From NCBI GenBank assembly GCA_021795435.1, contig JAJYPJ010000008.1, positions 1-64,000 of the forward strand: a DNA stretch of 64,000 bases, given 5' to 3'. The translations under genes were made by a program, and so were the position numbers. Source of the stretch: Pseudomonadota bacterium. GTDB taxonomy: Bacteria; Pseudomonadota; Gammaproteobacteria; Xanthomonadales; Rhodanobacteraceae. The notes under the pieces were generated by a model, which was not told the origin of the DNA, did no database searches, and saw only the letters and a program-made list of their open reading frames with translations. The number at the start of each line of letters is the position of its first letter. Positions within the stretch are counted from its first letter, which is position 1. Of this stretch, positions 9,055-18,122 are shown piece after piece.

Positions 9055-10131
9055 TCAACCCACCTCTCGCGAACCGAGCGGCCGGTTTTCTCCGCTCTCG
9101 GCAGGTGCGTCCGCTTGCGGATCCGCTTGCGCTCGCGACGCCGGGCTGCTCGACGCCGGCGTGGCTTCTGCTTCGGAGGCTTCATAGGCCTGGACAATGC
9201 GGGCGACCACGGGATGGCGAACGACGTCGCGGGCATTGAAGAACGTGAAGCTCACGCCCTCGACGTTGCGGAGGACTTCAACCACATGGCGCAGCCCCGA
9301 GCGCACATTGCGGGGAAGGTCCACCTGCGTCACGTCCCCCGTGATCACGGCCACAGAGCCATAACCGATACGTGTCAGGAACATCTTCATCTGCTCGACG
9401 GTCGTGTTTTGCGCCTCGTCCAGGATCACGTAGGCGTCATTGAGCGTTCGGCCGCGCATGTAAGCCAGGGGGGCGATCTCGATGACGTTCCGTTCGATCA
9501 AGCGAGCCACTCGTTCAAAACCAAGCATCTCGTAGAGCGCGTCATACAGAGGGCGCAGGTACGGGTCCACCTTCTGGCTGAGATCCCCAGGCAAGAACCC
9601 CAGCTTTTCCCCGGCTTCCACGGCGGGTCGAGTCAGAACGAGCCGCTGCACCCGGTTCTGCGCTAGCGCCTCGACGGCACTGGCCACCGCGAGATAGGTC
9701 TTGCCGGTTCCTGCCGGGCCAACCCCGAAATTGACGTCATGGCGGGCGATGGCGTGCAGGTAGCGCATCTGGCTGGTGCCCCGTCCCCGGATCAGGCCTC
9801 TCTTGACCTTGATCGAGACATCCTGAGTCTGCTCCGCCAGGGATTCAGTCTCGTCATCCGGCATGGCGTCCCGAAGACGCAGATTCAGGGAGTGCTCATC
9901 CAATGCTTCGGTTTCAGTTTCCGCATAAAGTCGGCGGATCAGGCGTTCTGCCGCGATCGCCATTCGCGGAGGTCCGATGATGCGGAAGGCGCTGCCACGT
10001 GCCGCGATCTCAATACCCATGCGCAATTCGATCATGCGCAGGTGCGCGTCCAAGGGGCCCGAGAGATTGGCGAGGCGCACGGCGTCGTCGGGTTCGAGCT
10101 GGAAGTCCCGTGAAGTAGTGGCAGTGGCCAT
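9055..10131 (-). CDS. phoH: PhoH-like ATPase
   Basis: 358 residues from the ATG at 10131; the frame stays open further upstream but runs over the divergent ABC gene and is not protein-like. Features: an N-terminal KH-like domain (about residues 10-80), then the PhoH P-loop NTPase domain with Walker A GPAGTGKTYLA (138-148) and Walker B VILDEAQN, plus ITGDVTQVDLP. The last 40 residues are low-complexity Ala/Ser/Pro. PhoH proteins are ATPases tied to RNA metabolism, and ybeY follows directly. In related genomes miaB precedes phoH directly; here an ABC transporter pair lies between them. Confidence 0.92.
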   Translation of the reverse strand: MATATTSRDFQLEPDDAVRLANLSGPLDAHLRMIELRMGIEIAARGSAFRIIGPPRMAIAAERLIRRLYAETETEALDEHSLNLRLRDAMPDDETESLAEQTQDVSIKVKRGLIRGRGTSQMRYLHAIARHDVNFGVGPAGTGKTYLAVASAVEALAQNRVQRLVLTRPAVEAGEKLGFLPGDLSQKVDPYLRPLYDALYEMLGFERVARLIERNVIEIAPLAYMRGRTLNDAYVILDEAQNTTVEQMKMFLTRIGYGSVAVITGDVTQVDLPRNVRSGLRHVVEVLRNVEGVSFTFFNARDVVRHPVVARIVQAYEASEAEATPASSSPASRAQADPQADAPAESGENRPLGSREVG

Positions 10132-10191
10132 TGCGCAAGCATAACGTTGCTGGCATGACTTTGTGCATGCCTGCCATGTCACCATTAGCCC

Positions 10192-10968
10192 ATGAACGTC
10201 CATGGAACTCGTCCCGGCGCGGGCGCCCACGTGCTGGAGGTCTCGGCAATCAGCAAGTCGTATGCAGGCAAAGCGGCTGTCGAAGGCATATCGCTGAACG
10301 TGAGCGCCGGCGAGATCGTGGGGCTTCTGGGTCCCAACGGCGCGGGTAAGACAACGACGATCAACATGATTCTGGGCGTCTTGCAGCCGGATGCGGGTTC
10401 TGTCCGCATTGCAGGGGCAGATCTCGGCAGCCGGCGTGCGGAGGCCCTTTCGCAGGTCAATTTCCAAGCCGCTTACGCACCGTTGCCTGGCAACCTGACT
10501 GTTCGTCAGAACCTTGCGTTCTTTGGGCGCCTTTATCTGGTGGGGGATTTGCATCGGCGGGTCCAGACGCTGCTGAGTGCATTCAGCCTGGAATCGCTGG
10601 CAGATACACGCTGCGGACTGCTATCCAGTGGCGAGCAGGCACGCGCCGCACTAGCCAAGGCATTGCTGAATCGGCCGCGGCTCCTGCTGCTGGATGAGCC
10701 GACGGCATCCCTGGATCCGGCAACGGCGGATGACCTTCGGCGCTTGATCCGCAATCTGGCTATGACGGAGCGTTGTGCCGTGGTCTGGACATCGCACAAC
10801 ATGAATGAGGTTGAACAGGTATGCGATCGCGTGCTGCTGCTGGCCCGAGGTCGGGTTCTGCTTGAAGGCGATCCGCGCTTACTGCCAGGGCAGCATGGCG
10901 CTTCGTCGCTGGAAGCGCTATTCATCAAGATCGCGCGCCAGCCACTGGGCGAAGGAAACCCGGCATGA
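10192..10968 (+). CDS. ABC transporter ATP-binding protein (ABC-2 type exporter)
   Basis: 258 residues. Walker A GPNGAGKTT (47-55), signature LSSGE (144-148, in place of the usual LSGGQ), Walker B LLLLDEP (164-170) and the switch histidine H202 in TSHNMNEVEQ are all present, so the ATPase should be active. It diverges from phoH with only 60 bp between the two starts, and its stop overlaps the permease start (ATGA). The pair sits as a plus-strand island inside a minus-strand housekeeping block. The exported substrate cannot be predicted; this architecture covers drug, lipid and polysaccharide exporters. Confidence 0.92.
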   Translation: MNVHGTRPGAGAHVLEVSAISKSYAGKAAVEGISLNVSAGEIVGLLGPNGAGKTTTINMILGVLQPDAGSVRIAGADLGSRRAEALSQVNFQAAYAPLPGNLTVRQNLAFFGRLYLVGDLHRRVQTLLSAFSLESLADTRCGLLSSGEQARAALAKALLNRPRLLLLDEPTASLDPATADDLRRLIRNLAMTERCAVVWTSHNMNEVEQVCDRVLLLARGRVLLEGDPRLLPGQHGASSLEALFIKIARQPLGEGNPA

Positions 10969-11768
10969 ATCTACGCCGAAGCGGAGCCATCGTGCTGCGT
11001 CAGGTTGCTCTGATGCGATCGAGCCCGACGCGGGTCGTCCCGCTCGTGGCATGGGTGGCAGTCGACATCGTGTTGTGGGGGTTCATAACGCGCTATCTGA
11101 GCGCATTGGGTTCACGGGGACCTGATTTCACATTGACGCTTCTCGGTGCGGTGCTGCTCTGGGATTTCTTCGGCCGAATCATGCAAGGCGTGACGACGGC
11201 CTTTTTCGAGGATGTCTGGTCTCGCAATTTCCTGAACCTGTTTGCGAGTCCGATCACTGTCGACGAATATTTGGCCGGTCTGGTCGCCTCCAGCGTATTG
11301 ACCAGCATGGTCAGCCTCGTGGTCATGCTGGCGCTGGCCCGCGTGGCTTTCGGCTTGTCACTACTGACATTCGGACTGCCAGCGGCAGCATTCCTGGGCG
11401 TGCTGTTTCTCTTTGGCATCGCTCTGGGCATCTTCGCGAGCGCCGTCGTATTGCGGCTGGGTCCTGCATCCGAATGGCTCGTATGGCCAATTCCTGCGCT
11501 ATTGTCACCTTTTGCAGCGGTTTTCTACCCGCTGCATGTTCTCCCTGACTGGATGCAGGTCGTGGCCCTTGCGTTGCCGCCCGCCTATGTCTTTGAAGGG
11601 TTGCGAGCAATCGCGTCGGGCCGGGGTGTGGATGGCGATTCACTGTTGCTGGGCGCCTTGTTGGCGCTGACGCAAATTGGCCTCGCGGCGGCCTTTTTTT
11701 CTCGCATCTTCCGGGGTGCGGTGCGCAGTGGGCTGCTGGCGCGCTACAGCGCAGAGAGCGTTGCCTAG
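10965..11768 (+). CDS. ABC-2 type transporter permease
   Basis: 267 residues with six predicted membrane segments, the standard ABC-2 permease size. Examples are [18 protein letters not shown] near the N-terminus and [19 protein letters not shown], the conserved region before the fifth segment. It is translationally coupled to the ATPase by a 4-bp overlap. Its stop codon TAG at 11766-11768 shares the palindromic tetramer CTAG with the stop of the convergent miaB gene, so there is no spacer and no room for a conventional terminator between the two genes. Confidence 0.9.
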   Translation: MNLRRSGAIVLRQVALMRSSPTRVVPLVAWVAVDIVLWGFITRYLSALGSRGPDFTLTLLGAVLLWDFFGRIMQGVTTAFFEDVWSRNFLNLFASPITVDEYLAGLVASSVLTSMVSLVVMLALARVAFGLSLLTFGLPAAAFLGVLFLFGIALGIFASAVVLRLGPASEWLVWPIPALLSPFAAVFYPLHVLPDWMQVVALALPPAYVFEGLRAIASGRGVDGDSLLLGALLALTQIGLAAAFFSRIFRGAVRSGLLARYSAESVA

Positions 11769-13105
11769 TCTCCCGGGCTCGACGCAGTGATTCGGCCGCG
11801 TAGCGAGTTGCTCAGGGCCTTGGTGATGGTCAGGTCCACGAATTGTCCGCGCAGTTCCGGGTCGCCGGGGAAATTGACGGTACGCATGTTCTCGGTCCGG
11901 CCGCTCAGTTCTCGCGGGCTCTTCCTGCTCGGGCCCTCGACCAGCACCACTTGGCGGGTTCCGACCATGGCCTCGCTATACCGCATGGCATTGGCATTCA
12001 GGAGTGCTTGCAGACGCGCCAGACGCGCTCGCTTGACCTCGTCGGGCGTGTCGTCGGGCAGGTTCGCTGCGGGCGTGCCCGGTCGTCGTGAATAAATGAA
12101 ACTGAAGCTCTGGTCAAAGCCGACATCCCCGACCAGCTTGAGCGTCTGCTCAAAGTCGGCCTCGGTTTCTCCCGGGAAGCCAACGATAAAATCCGTGCTC
12201 AACGTGATATCTGGCCGCACAGCGCGCAGCTTCCGAATTTTCTGCTTGAACTCCAGCGTTGTATATCCCCGCTTCATCATCCCGAGGATGCGATCGCTGC
12301 CGGATTGCACGGGCAGATGCAGGTAGTTCGCCAACTTAGGAACGTCCCGATAAGCGTCGACCAGGCTGTCGGAGAATTCGAGCGGGTGCGAGGTGGTAAA
12401 CCGGATGCGGCCGATGCCCGGAAGCTCCGCAATGGCGCGAATCAGTAGCGCAAGGTCGGCATGCCCACCGTCGTGGAGCTTGCCGCGAAATGCGTTGACG
12501 TTTTGGCCTAGCAGGTTGACCTCGCGGACGCCTTGGTCCGCGAATGCCGCGACTTCGGCGACGACGTCATCGAACGGGCGGCTGATTTCCTCGCCCCGCG
12601 TGTAGGGCACCACACAATAACTGCAGTACTTGGAGCAGCCTTCCATGATCGACACGAAAGCGGATGGCCCTTCGGCTCGCGGTTGAGGAAGATGATCGAA
12701 TTTTTCAATCTCGGGAAACGCAATGTCGACTTGCGCAAGCCCGGTGCGACGCCTCGCTTCGAGAAGCTCGGGCAGGCGGTGCAGTGTCTGCGGCCCGAAG
12801 ACGACGTCGACATAGGGCGCGCGTGCCAGCAGGGCTTCCCCCTCCTGGCTAGCCACGCAGCCACCAACGCCGATCAGCACGTCGGGCCTTGCCTGCTTGA
12901 CCACCTTCCATCGACCCAGCTGGCTGAACAGCTTCTCCTGGGCCTTCTCCCGAATTGAACACGTGTTGATCAGGATGACATCCGCTGCACTTTCCTCTTG
13001 CGTCAATTCGAGCCCGCCGCGCGCGGCCAAGACCTCAGACATGCGGGCCGAATCGTATTCGTTCATCTGGCATCCGTGGGTCTTGATGAACAGTTTGGCG
13101 GGCAT
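11765..13105 (-). CDS. miaB: tRNA-2-methylthio-N6-dimethylallyladenosine synthase MiaB
   Basis: 446 residues from the ATG at 13105 (N-terminus [20 protein letters not shown]). The N-terminal UPF0004 domain carries the three cysteines of the auxiliary [4Fe-4S] cluster (C12, C49, C83). The radical-SAM motif CSKYCSYC supplies C157, C161 and C164, and a TRAM-like RNA-binding segment ends the protein. MiaB adds the methylthio group at position 37 of tRNAs reading U-starting codons. It is upstream of phoH in the same direction but separated from it by the two ABC genes, and diverges from a lytic transglycosylase. Confidence 0.96.
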   Translation of the reverse strand: MPAKLFIKTHGCQMNEYDSARMSEVLAARGGLELTQEESAADVILINTCSIREKAQEKLFSQLGRWKVVKQARPDVLIGVGGCVASQEGEALLARAPYVDVVFGPQTLHRLPELLEARRRTGLAQVDIAFPEIEKFDHLPQPRAEGPSAFVSIMEGCSKYCSYCVVPYTRGEEISRPFDDVVAEVAAFADQGVREVNLLGQNVNAFRGKLHDGGHADLALLIRAIAELPGIGRIRFTTSHPLEFSDSLVDAYRDVPKLANYLHLPVQSGSDRILGMMKRGYTTLEFKQKIRKLRAVRPDITLSTDFIVGFPGETEADFEQTLKLVGDVGFDQSFSFIYSRRPGTPAANLPDDTPDEVKRARLARLQALLNANAMRYSEAMVGTRQVVLVEGPSRKSPRELSGRTENMRTVNFPGDPELRGQFVDLTITKALSNSLRGRITASSPGD

Positions 13106-13213
13106 GGCACATCCTCGAGCGGCCCAACATGCTACCCGCGCCGTGCGGACGGCGCCACGTTTTGCGGGGGTCCGGGCTTGGCATTGTGGTTGGCCCAAGT
13201 CAGACTTTGGACC

Positions 13214-14149
13214 ATGCGATTCATGCTGGGCAAAGGGTCCGTGGGCGGGTGGCCGACATCAGCACTTGGACTGATCCTCCTGGGAAGCCTTGCGGGGCAT
13301 GTCCAGGCCGCTGGTTTGTGGCGTTGCATTGGCCGGGACGGTGAGACCGTCTTCTCTTCGAGCCGCGCAGGTTACCGGGATTGTCGGCACATGCCGGATG
13401 CTGGGGTACAGACGCTGGGCGGCGGTATCGACCGCTCGACCGCAAGACAGGCGCGACCCAGGCCCGCGCAGCTGACGGGAGAGCATGCGCGGCCCTTTGT
13501 GGCTGAGTTGGAGTCTGGGCGGCCGGCCTTGCGCGCGACCGCGACTGCGCGCGTCTTGCGTGGCACGGTCTACAAGGTGACCCTTGCGGGCGGTGCGGTC
13601 GAATACACGAACGTTCGTCCGGCGGGCATACAGGCCCGCCGCGTCGATGCGCTATTCACCTATTTGTCCGTTTGCTATGCGTGCAATCCGAATTCAGATA
13701 TCGATTGGCGCACTGTGCCGCTGCGGTTGCATGCTTACGCGACGGCCATTGATGCCGCATCGGCGCGCTTCGGGCTAGATCCAGCGCTGTTGCGCGCGGT
13801 CATCCATGCCGAGAGTGCCTTTAATCCCTACGCGGTGTCGGACCGGGGCGCCCGGGGGCTCATGCAGTTGATGCCAGATACCGCCAGCGAAATGGGCGTA
13901 CGTGACGTATTCGATCCCACGCAAAACATTGAAGGTGGCGCACGCTACTTGGCGCAATTGATGCGGGATTTCGGTGGTGATGTCACGCTGGCAACGGCAG
14001 CCTACAACGCCGGTCCGGCAGCGGTTCGCAAGTACGACGACCGCGTGCCACCGTACGACGAGACGCAGTTGTATGTGAAGCGCGTGCGTATCCTCAAGCA
14101 ACGCTATGCGGCCGCCGAGCGCCCCAACACCTTGGCTCACAACGGCTGA
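13214..14149 (+). CDS. Lytic murein transglycosylase, SLT family with DUF4124-like N-terminus
   Basis: 311 residues from the ATG at 13214 (a second ATG at 13223 is possible). A signal sequence to about residue 33 is followed by a short DUF4124-like segment ([16 protein letters not shown] with paired Cys C38/C57), a linker, and the C-terminal SLT domain from about residue 175. The catalytic glutamate is E200 in [14 protein letters not shown], followed by [10 protein letters not shown] and the AYNAGPAAV motif of the GH23 family. It cleaves peptidoglycan glycan strands to 1,6-anhydro products in the periplasm. It diverges from miaB across about 110 bp. Confidence 0.9.
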   Translation: MRFMLGKGSVGGWPTSALGLILLGSLAGHVQAAGLWRCIGRDGETVFSSSRAGYRDCRHMPDAGVQTLGGGIDRSTARQARPRPAQLTGEHARPFVAELESGRPALRATATARVLRGTVYKVTLAGGAVEYTNVRPAGIQARRVDALFTYLSVCYACNPNSDIDWRTVPLRLHAYATAIDAASARFGLDPALLRAVIHAESAFNPYAVSDRGARGLMQLMPDTASEMGVRDVFDPTQNIEGGARYLAQLMRDFGGDVTLATAAYNAGPAAVRKYDDRVPPYDETQLYVKRVRILKQRYAAAERPNTLAHNG

Positions 14150-14291
14150 ACCCGCGGCAGCCCGGTGCCGCCGGGGGCGCGAATTGTCGCGCAACTGCGG
14201 CAGGCCGACACAGGGGGGGCTCTCATGCGTTGAATGCGCAGGCGTGCTGTGGCTACACTTGGCCGGGTTTTAGCGCAGGTTCATACTCACC

Positions 14292-14930
14292 ATGGCTCAT
14301 ACCTCCGAGGGTTCGTTGCAATCTCCAAGCGCCGATTCCACCGAGGTCGACCACGGTCGACGACGGTTCCTGACACTGACCACGGCCGTCGTCGGCGGCG
14401 CCGGCGTTGTTGCGGCCGCAGTGCCGTTCATCAAATCCTGGGAGCCAAGCGCCCGCGCGCTTGCCGCAGGTGCGCCGGTGACGATCGATATCAGCAAGAT
14501 CGAATTGGGCCAAATGGTCCGTTTTGCTTGGCGCAGTCTTCCCATCTTCGTGGTCAACCGGACCAAGGAGCAGTTGGCAGACCTGCCGAGCCTGGATCCA
14601 CGCTTGCGGGATCCGGAAAGCAAGGAGACCAGCCAGCAACCATCGTATTGCCAGAATACGTGGCGCTCGATCAAGCCCGAATGGCTGGTGATGATCGGGA
14701 TATGCACGCACTTGGGCTGCGTGCCTGATTACTACGGCCAGATTCAGCCCGAGCCGTTCGACAGACATTGGAAGGGCGGTTTCTTTTGTCCCTGCCACAA
14801 GTCGCGTTACGACGTCGCGGGCCGCGTGTTCCAAGGCGTGCCGGCGCCGCTGAACATGGTCATTCCTCCGTACCACTATATCGATGACACCCACGTGCGC
14901 ATTGGCGTGAATCCAAAAGGAGCCGCGTGA
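14292..14930 (+). CDS. petA: Ubiquinol-cytochrome c reductase Rieske iron-sulfur subunit
   Basis: 212 residues. A twin-arginine type N-terminus (HGRRRFLTLTT) precedes a membrane anchor at about 31-48. The Rieske cluster motifs are CTHLGC (C138, H140, C143) and CPCHKS (C166, C168, H169), giving two Cys and two His ligands plus the stabilising disulfide C143-C168. The subunit carries electrons from ubiquinol to cytochrome c1. It is the first gene of petABC; the petB start overlaps its stop by 1 bp. Confidence 0.96.
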   Translation: MAHTSEGSLQSPSADSTEVDHGRRRFLTLTTAVVGGAGVVAAAVPFIKSWEPSARALAAGAPVTIDISKIELGQMVRFAWRSLPIFVVNRTKEQLADLPSLDPRLRDPESKETSQQPSYCQNTWRSIKPEWLVMIGICTHLGCVPDYYGQIQPEPFDRHWKGGFFCPCHKSRYDVAGRVFQGVPAPLNMVIPPYHYIDDTHVRIGVNPKGAA

Positions 14931-16186
14931 TGGCTGCTGCCCCTGATGCCTGGAAACCCAGCAACAAGATCTTGGCGTGGGTCGAGGATCGCTTGCCCAT
15001 CCTCGGCTTCATGCGCTCGCATACGGCCGAGTACTACGCGCCGAAGAACTTCAATTTCATGTACTTCTTCGGTTCCCTGGCACTTCTAGTACTGGTCAAC
15101 CAGATCGTCACCGGGATCTTCCTGGCGATGAACTTCAATCCCAGCGCAGGGCATGCGTTTTCATCCATCCAGTACATCATGCGCGATGTCGACTGGGGTT
15201 GGCTGATCCGGTACATGCACACCACGGGCGCGTCATTGTTCTTCGTGGTCGTTTACCTGCATATGTTTCGCGCTTTGATGTACGGTTCCCACAAGCAGCC
15301 GCGTGAATTGCTGTGGGTGATCGGCATGCTGATCTACCTTGCGCTCATGGCCGAGGCCTTCATGGGCTACGTCTTGCCGTGGGGCCAGATGTCATTCTGG
15401 GGTGCAAAGGTCATCATCTCGCTGTTCGGCGCGGTTCCCGTGATTGGGAACAAGCTGGTCGAGTGGATCATGGGCGATTTCCTGCCAGCTGGAGCCACGC
15501 TCAACCGCTTTTTCGCGTTGCATGTGATCGCGCTGCCGCTGGTGCTGCTGCTGCTGGTGGTGTTGCATCTGGGTGCGTTGCATACCTCGGGATCCAATAA
15601 CCCGGACGGCATCGAAATCAAGCAGCACAAGGGACCCGATGGGAAGCCACTGGATGGCATTCCCTTTCATCCTTATTACACGGTGAAGGACCTCGTGGGC
15701 GTTGGCTTTTTCTTGCTCGTCGCCGCATTCATCATCTTCTATCAGCCAACCTTTTTCGGTCTGTTCCTGGAGCACGACAACTACATTCCAGCCAATCCGT
15801 TGGTGACGCCTGCAGCAATTCATCCCGTCTGGTATTTCACGCCGTTTTACGCGATGTTGCGGTCGATTCCCAGCAAGGGGCTAGGCGTGTTGACGTTGTT
15901 CTCGGCCATCGCCGTGCTGTTCTTCCTGCCCTGGATCGATCGGAGCAAGGTCAAGTCGATGCGCTATCGCGGAACCAGCTACAAAGTCGCGCTGGCGGTC
16001 TTGGCGCTGACCTTCATCTGGTTGGGCAAGATCGGCATCGGGGAGAGCACCTGGATCGGCGATACCTACATTGCTCGAGCCCTGACGGGCGTGTATTTCG
16101 CGTTCTTCCTGTTCCTCTGGGCCTACACCTATTTCGGCTGGGAAAAGACCAAGCCGGTTCCCGATCGGGTGACGATGCATGAATAA
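14930..16186 (+). CDS. petB: Cytochrome b of the bc1 complex
   Basis: 418 residues from the ATG at 14930, preferred over the adjacent GTG at 14927 because AAAAGGAG lies at a good distance upstream. The haem-ligating histidines are H97/H111 in the second membrane helix and H198/H213 in the fourth. The quinol-oxidation site motif is seen in GYVLPWGQMSFWGA, and the PEWY-equivalent near IHPVWYFTPFYAML reads HPVWYFTP rather than PEWYF. It is a single-chain cytochrome b with eight membrane helices, as in proteobacteria. It overlaps petC by 8 bp. Confidence 0.96.
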   Translation: MAAAPDAWKPSNKILAWVEDRLPILGFMRSHTAEYYAPKNFNFMYFFGSLALLVLVNQIVTGIFLAMNFNPSAGHAFSSIQYIMRDVDWGWLIRYMHTTGASLFFVVVYLHMFRALMYGSHKQPRELLWVIGMLIYLALMAEAFMGYVLPWGQMSFWGAKVIISLFGAVPVIGNKLVEWIMGDFLPAGATLNRFFALHVIALPLVLLLLVVLHLGALHTSGSNNPDGIEIKQHKGPDGKPLDGIPFHPYYTVKDLVGVGFFLLVAAFIIFYQPTFFGLFLEHDNYIPANPLVTPAAIHPVWYFTPFYAMLRSIPSKGLGVLTLFSAIAVLFFLPWIDRSKVKSMRYRGTSYKVALAVLALTFIWLGKIGIGESTWIGDTYIARALTGVYFAFFLFLWAYTYFGWEKTKPVPDRVTMHE

Positions 16187-16919
16187 GCGCACATTCGTTT
16201 GCGCCTTGCTGGCACTGGCGCTCGCCGGTGGCCCGGCACTGGCTCAAGAAGCTCCCGGCACGATCTACGATGCCCATGTCAATCTTCACGACATCGCTTC
16301 GGTCCAGCGTGGCGGGCGAATCTTCTTTAATTACTGCGCAGGTTGCCATTCGCTGAACTACATGCGTTATGAGCGAATCGCGCATGACCTCGGCCTGAGT
16401 GAGAAGCAGGTCATGACCGATTTCGATTTCAATGGCGTCAAGTTCGGCGACCATGCGATATCGAGCATGCCAGCGGCCGACGCCGAAAAGTGGTTCGGCA
16501 AGGCGCCGCCGGATCTTTCACTGGAGGTACGAGCGCGCGGCGAAAACTGGGTTTTCAGCTACCTGAAGTCGTTCTATCTCGACCCGACCAGGCCCGTTGG
16601 CTGGAACAATACCGTTTTCCCCAATGCGTCGATGCCCAATCCCCTGTGGTCTCTGCAGGGCGTGCAGACTGCGGTGTTCGCGCCTGCGAAGGCCGGGCAC
16701 GATCCACAGGTGGAAAAGCTCGAGCTTAGCCGTCCAGGTCTGGAGTCGCCCGAGCAGTTTGACCGCACCGCCCGTGACGTTACTGCGTTTCTTACCTACG
16801 TCGCAGAGCCGAACACCTACGAGCGAGACCGTTTGGGCCTTTGGGTGATCTTGTATTTGGTGGGCTTCTCCCTTTTGGCCGTATTCCTCAAGCGCGATTA
16901 TTGGAAGGACATCCATTGA
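16179..16919 (+). CDS. petC: Cytochrome c1
   Basis: 246 residues. A signal peptide (MNKRTFVCALLALALAG, cleavage near ALAQ) is followed by the c-type haem site CAGCH (53-57) in FFNYCAGCHSLNYMRYE. A C-terminal membrane anchor (LGLWVILYLVGFSLLAVFL) ends in a short basic tail. Length matches bacterial short cytochrome c1. The gene starts inside the last codons of petB (ATGCATGAATAA), indicating coupled translation, and completes the bc1 operon just before sspA. Confidence 0.95.
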   Translation: MNKRTFVCALLALALAGGPALAQEAPGTIYDAHVNLHDIASVQRGGRIFFNYCAGCHSLNYMRYERIAHDLGLSEKQVMTDFDFNGVKFGDHAISSMPAADAEKWFGKAPPDLSLEVRARGENWVFSYLKSFYLDPTRPVGWNNTVFPNASMPNPLWSLQGVQTAVFAPAKAGHDPQVEKLELSRPGLESPEQFDRTARDVTAFLTYVAEPNTYERDRLGLWVILYLVGFSLLAVFLKRDYWKDIH

Positions 16920-16952
16920 CCGGCGCGTGGGCGCGGTTCCGAGGGAGGGCTC

Positions 16953-17576
16953 GTGGCGCATAACCCGCGTTTGCGTAACGTATTGACGCTGTACACGCTG
17001 GCCGATGACATCCAGTGCCATCGGGTGCGTTTGGTCCTTGCAGCGAAGGGCGTTCCATACGAGCGCGAGGTCGTGGATTTGACCAAGCCACCGGCAGAGC
17101 TTGGGGAGCTCAACCCGTACGCCGGCGTGCCAACACTGATCGATCGCGATCTCGTCCTTTACCAAACGACGGTCATCTGCGAATACATCGACGAACGCTT
17201 CCCCCACCCGCCATTGATGCCAATCGATCCGCAATCCCGGGCGCGCGTGCGACTGGTGCAGACCCGCGTGGAGCGTGACTGGCTGCCCATGGTTGATGCC
17301 ATTCAGGGCGGCGGCCGCAGTGGGGAGACAGCGAGACGACAGCTGCGGGAGTCGCTTTTGGCGTCGGTTCCGCTTTTCAAAATGGCCAAGTTCGTGCTCA
17401 ACAACGAAATCACGTTGGCCGATTGCCTCGTGGCCCCACTGATCTGGCGGCTACCTGCTCTGGGCATCGACCTGCCGCGCAGCGCGGCGCCGGTCATCGA
17501 TTATGGGGAACGGCTGTTTGCTAGTCAGGGCTTTACACGCAGCCTGACCGCGGAAGAACGGGCCTTGCGACAGTGA
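16953..17576 (+). CDS. sspA: Stringent starvation protein A
   Basis: 207 residues with a GTG start at 16953, supported by the purine-rich GAGGGAGGG just upstream. It is a glutathione-S-transferase-fold protein: the N-terminal thioredoxin-like domain has LYTLADDIQCHRVRLVLAAKG and GVPTLIDRDLVLYQ, then the helical domain. SspA associates with RNA polymerase and is active in starvation and acid tolerance. It follows petC by 33 bp and overlaps sspB by 4 bp; the petABC-sspA-sspB arrangement is conserved in gammaproteobacteria. Confidence 0.94.
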   Translation: MAHNPRLRNVLTLYTLADDIQCHRVRLVLAAKGVPYEREVVDLTKPPAELGELNPYAGVPTLIDRDLVLYQTTVICEYIDERFPHPPLMPIDPQSRARVRLVQTRVERDWLPMVDAIQGGGRSGETARRQLRESLLASVPLFKMAKFVLNNEITLADCLVAPLIWRLPALGIDLPRSAAPVIDYGERLFASQGFTRSLTAEERALRQ

Positions 17577-18019
17577 ACGCCAGTGCGCCAACGATGTCGT
17601 CCAGTCGTCCATATCTCGTGCGCGCACTGGTTGAGTGGATCAACGACAACCAGTTGACGCCGCACCTTCAGGTCGATGCCAGCGTGCCAGGGGTGCGGGT
17701 GCCTGCTTTCGCCGTGCGCGAAGGCAAGGTAACGCTCAATATCGCGCCGCGGGCCGTTGCGCACTTCAGTATCGACAATGAAGCGATCAGGTTCCAGGCG
17801 CGCTTCGGCGGTGTCAGTCATGCAGTGTACGTGCCGATGGCTGCGGTCGAAGCGGTCTACGCGCGCGAAAACGCACAAGGGATGGTGTTTCCGCCCGAGC
17901 TTCCGACGGCAGCCATCGCTTCGTCGACGGATGTTCCGGAGGAGCCTGATTCGGGGGACGCGGGTAGCACCGATCCAGGCGCGTCAAAGAAGCCGCCCCA
18001 TCTGCGTATCGTCAAGTAG
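17573..18019 (+). CDS. sspB: ClpXP adaptor SspB
   Basis: 148 residues from a GTG at 17573 that overlaps the sspA stop (GTGA); an ATG at 17594 would give 141 residues. The substrate-binding domain is clear (RPYLVRALVEWINDNQLTPH, LNIAPRAVAHF). It is followed by a flexible acidic linker and the short C-terminal ClpX-docking tail PHLRIVK, which mirrors the LRVVK tail of E. coli SspB. It delivers ssrA-tagged and other substrates to ClpXP. Confidence 0.94.
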   Translation: MNASAPTMSSSRPYLVRALVEWINDNQLTPHLQVDASVPGVRVPAFAVREGKVTLNIAPRAVAHFSIDNEAIRFQARFGGVSHAVYVPMAAVEAVYARENAQGMVFPPELPTAAIASSTDVPEEPDSGDAGSTDPGASKKPPHLRIVK

Positions 18020-18036
18020 GGTTACTGGGCGAGGCT

Positions 18037-18070
18037 AATGGCCATTGAGTCGGGCTTCCCGATGGCCATT
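18037..18070. terminator. Candidate hairpin between convergent sspB and nadC
   Basis: The arms AATGGCCAT (18037-18045) and ATGGCCATT (18062-18070) are exact reverse complements, enclosing an inner stem CGGG/CCCG with a CTT loop and a 5-nt bulge (TGAGT). No T-run follows on either strand, so it would be at best a non-canonical or Rho-assisted end structure shared by the two convergent genes. Confidence 0.4.
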
Positions 18071-18122
18071 GCGTGTGAATCGCGACCCGGAGCATGGTGA
18101 TCGGGCGCCGGGGTGGCGCCAT

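Noticed and set aside
9055-9666. Plus-strand reading frames opposite phoH and ybeY
   Set aside because: Their translations are His/Arg-rich without motifs, while the minus-strand frames carry clear family signatures.
10132-10554. N-terminal extension of phoH across the ABC gene
   Set aside because: It overlaps the well-supported ABC ATPase gene and is not similar to PhoH.
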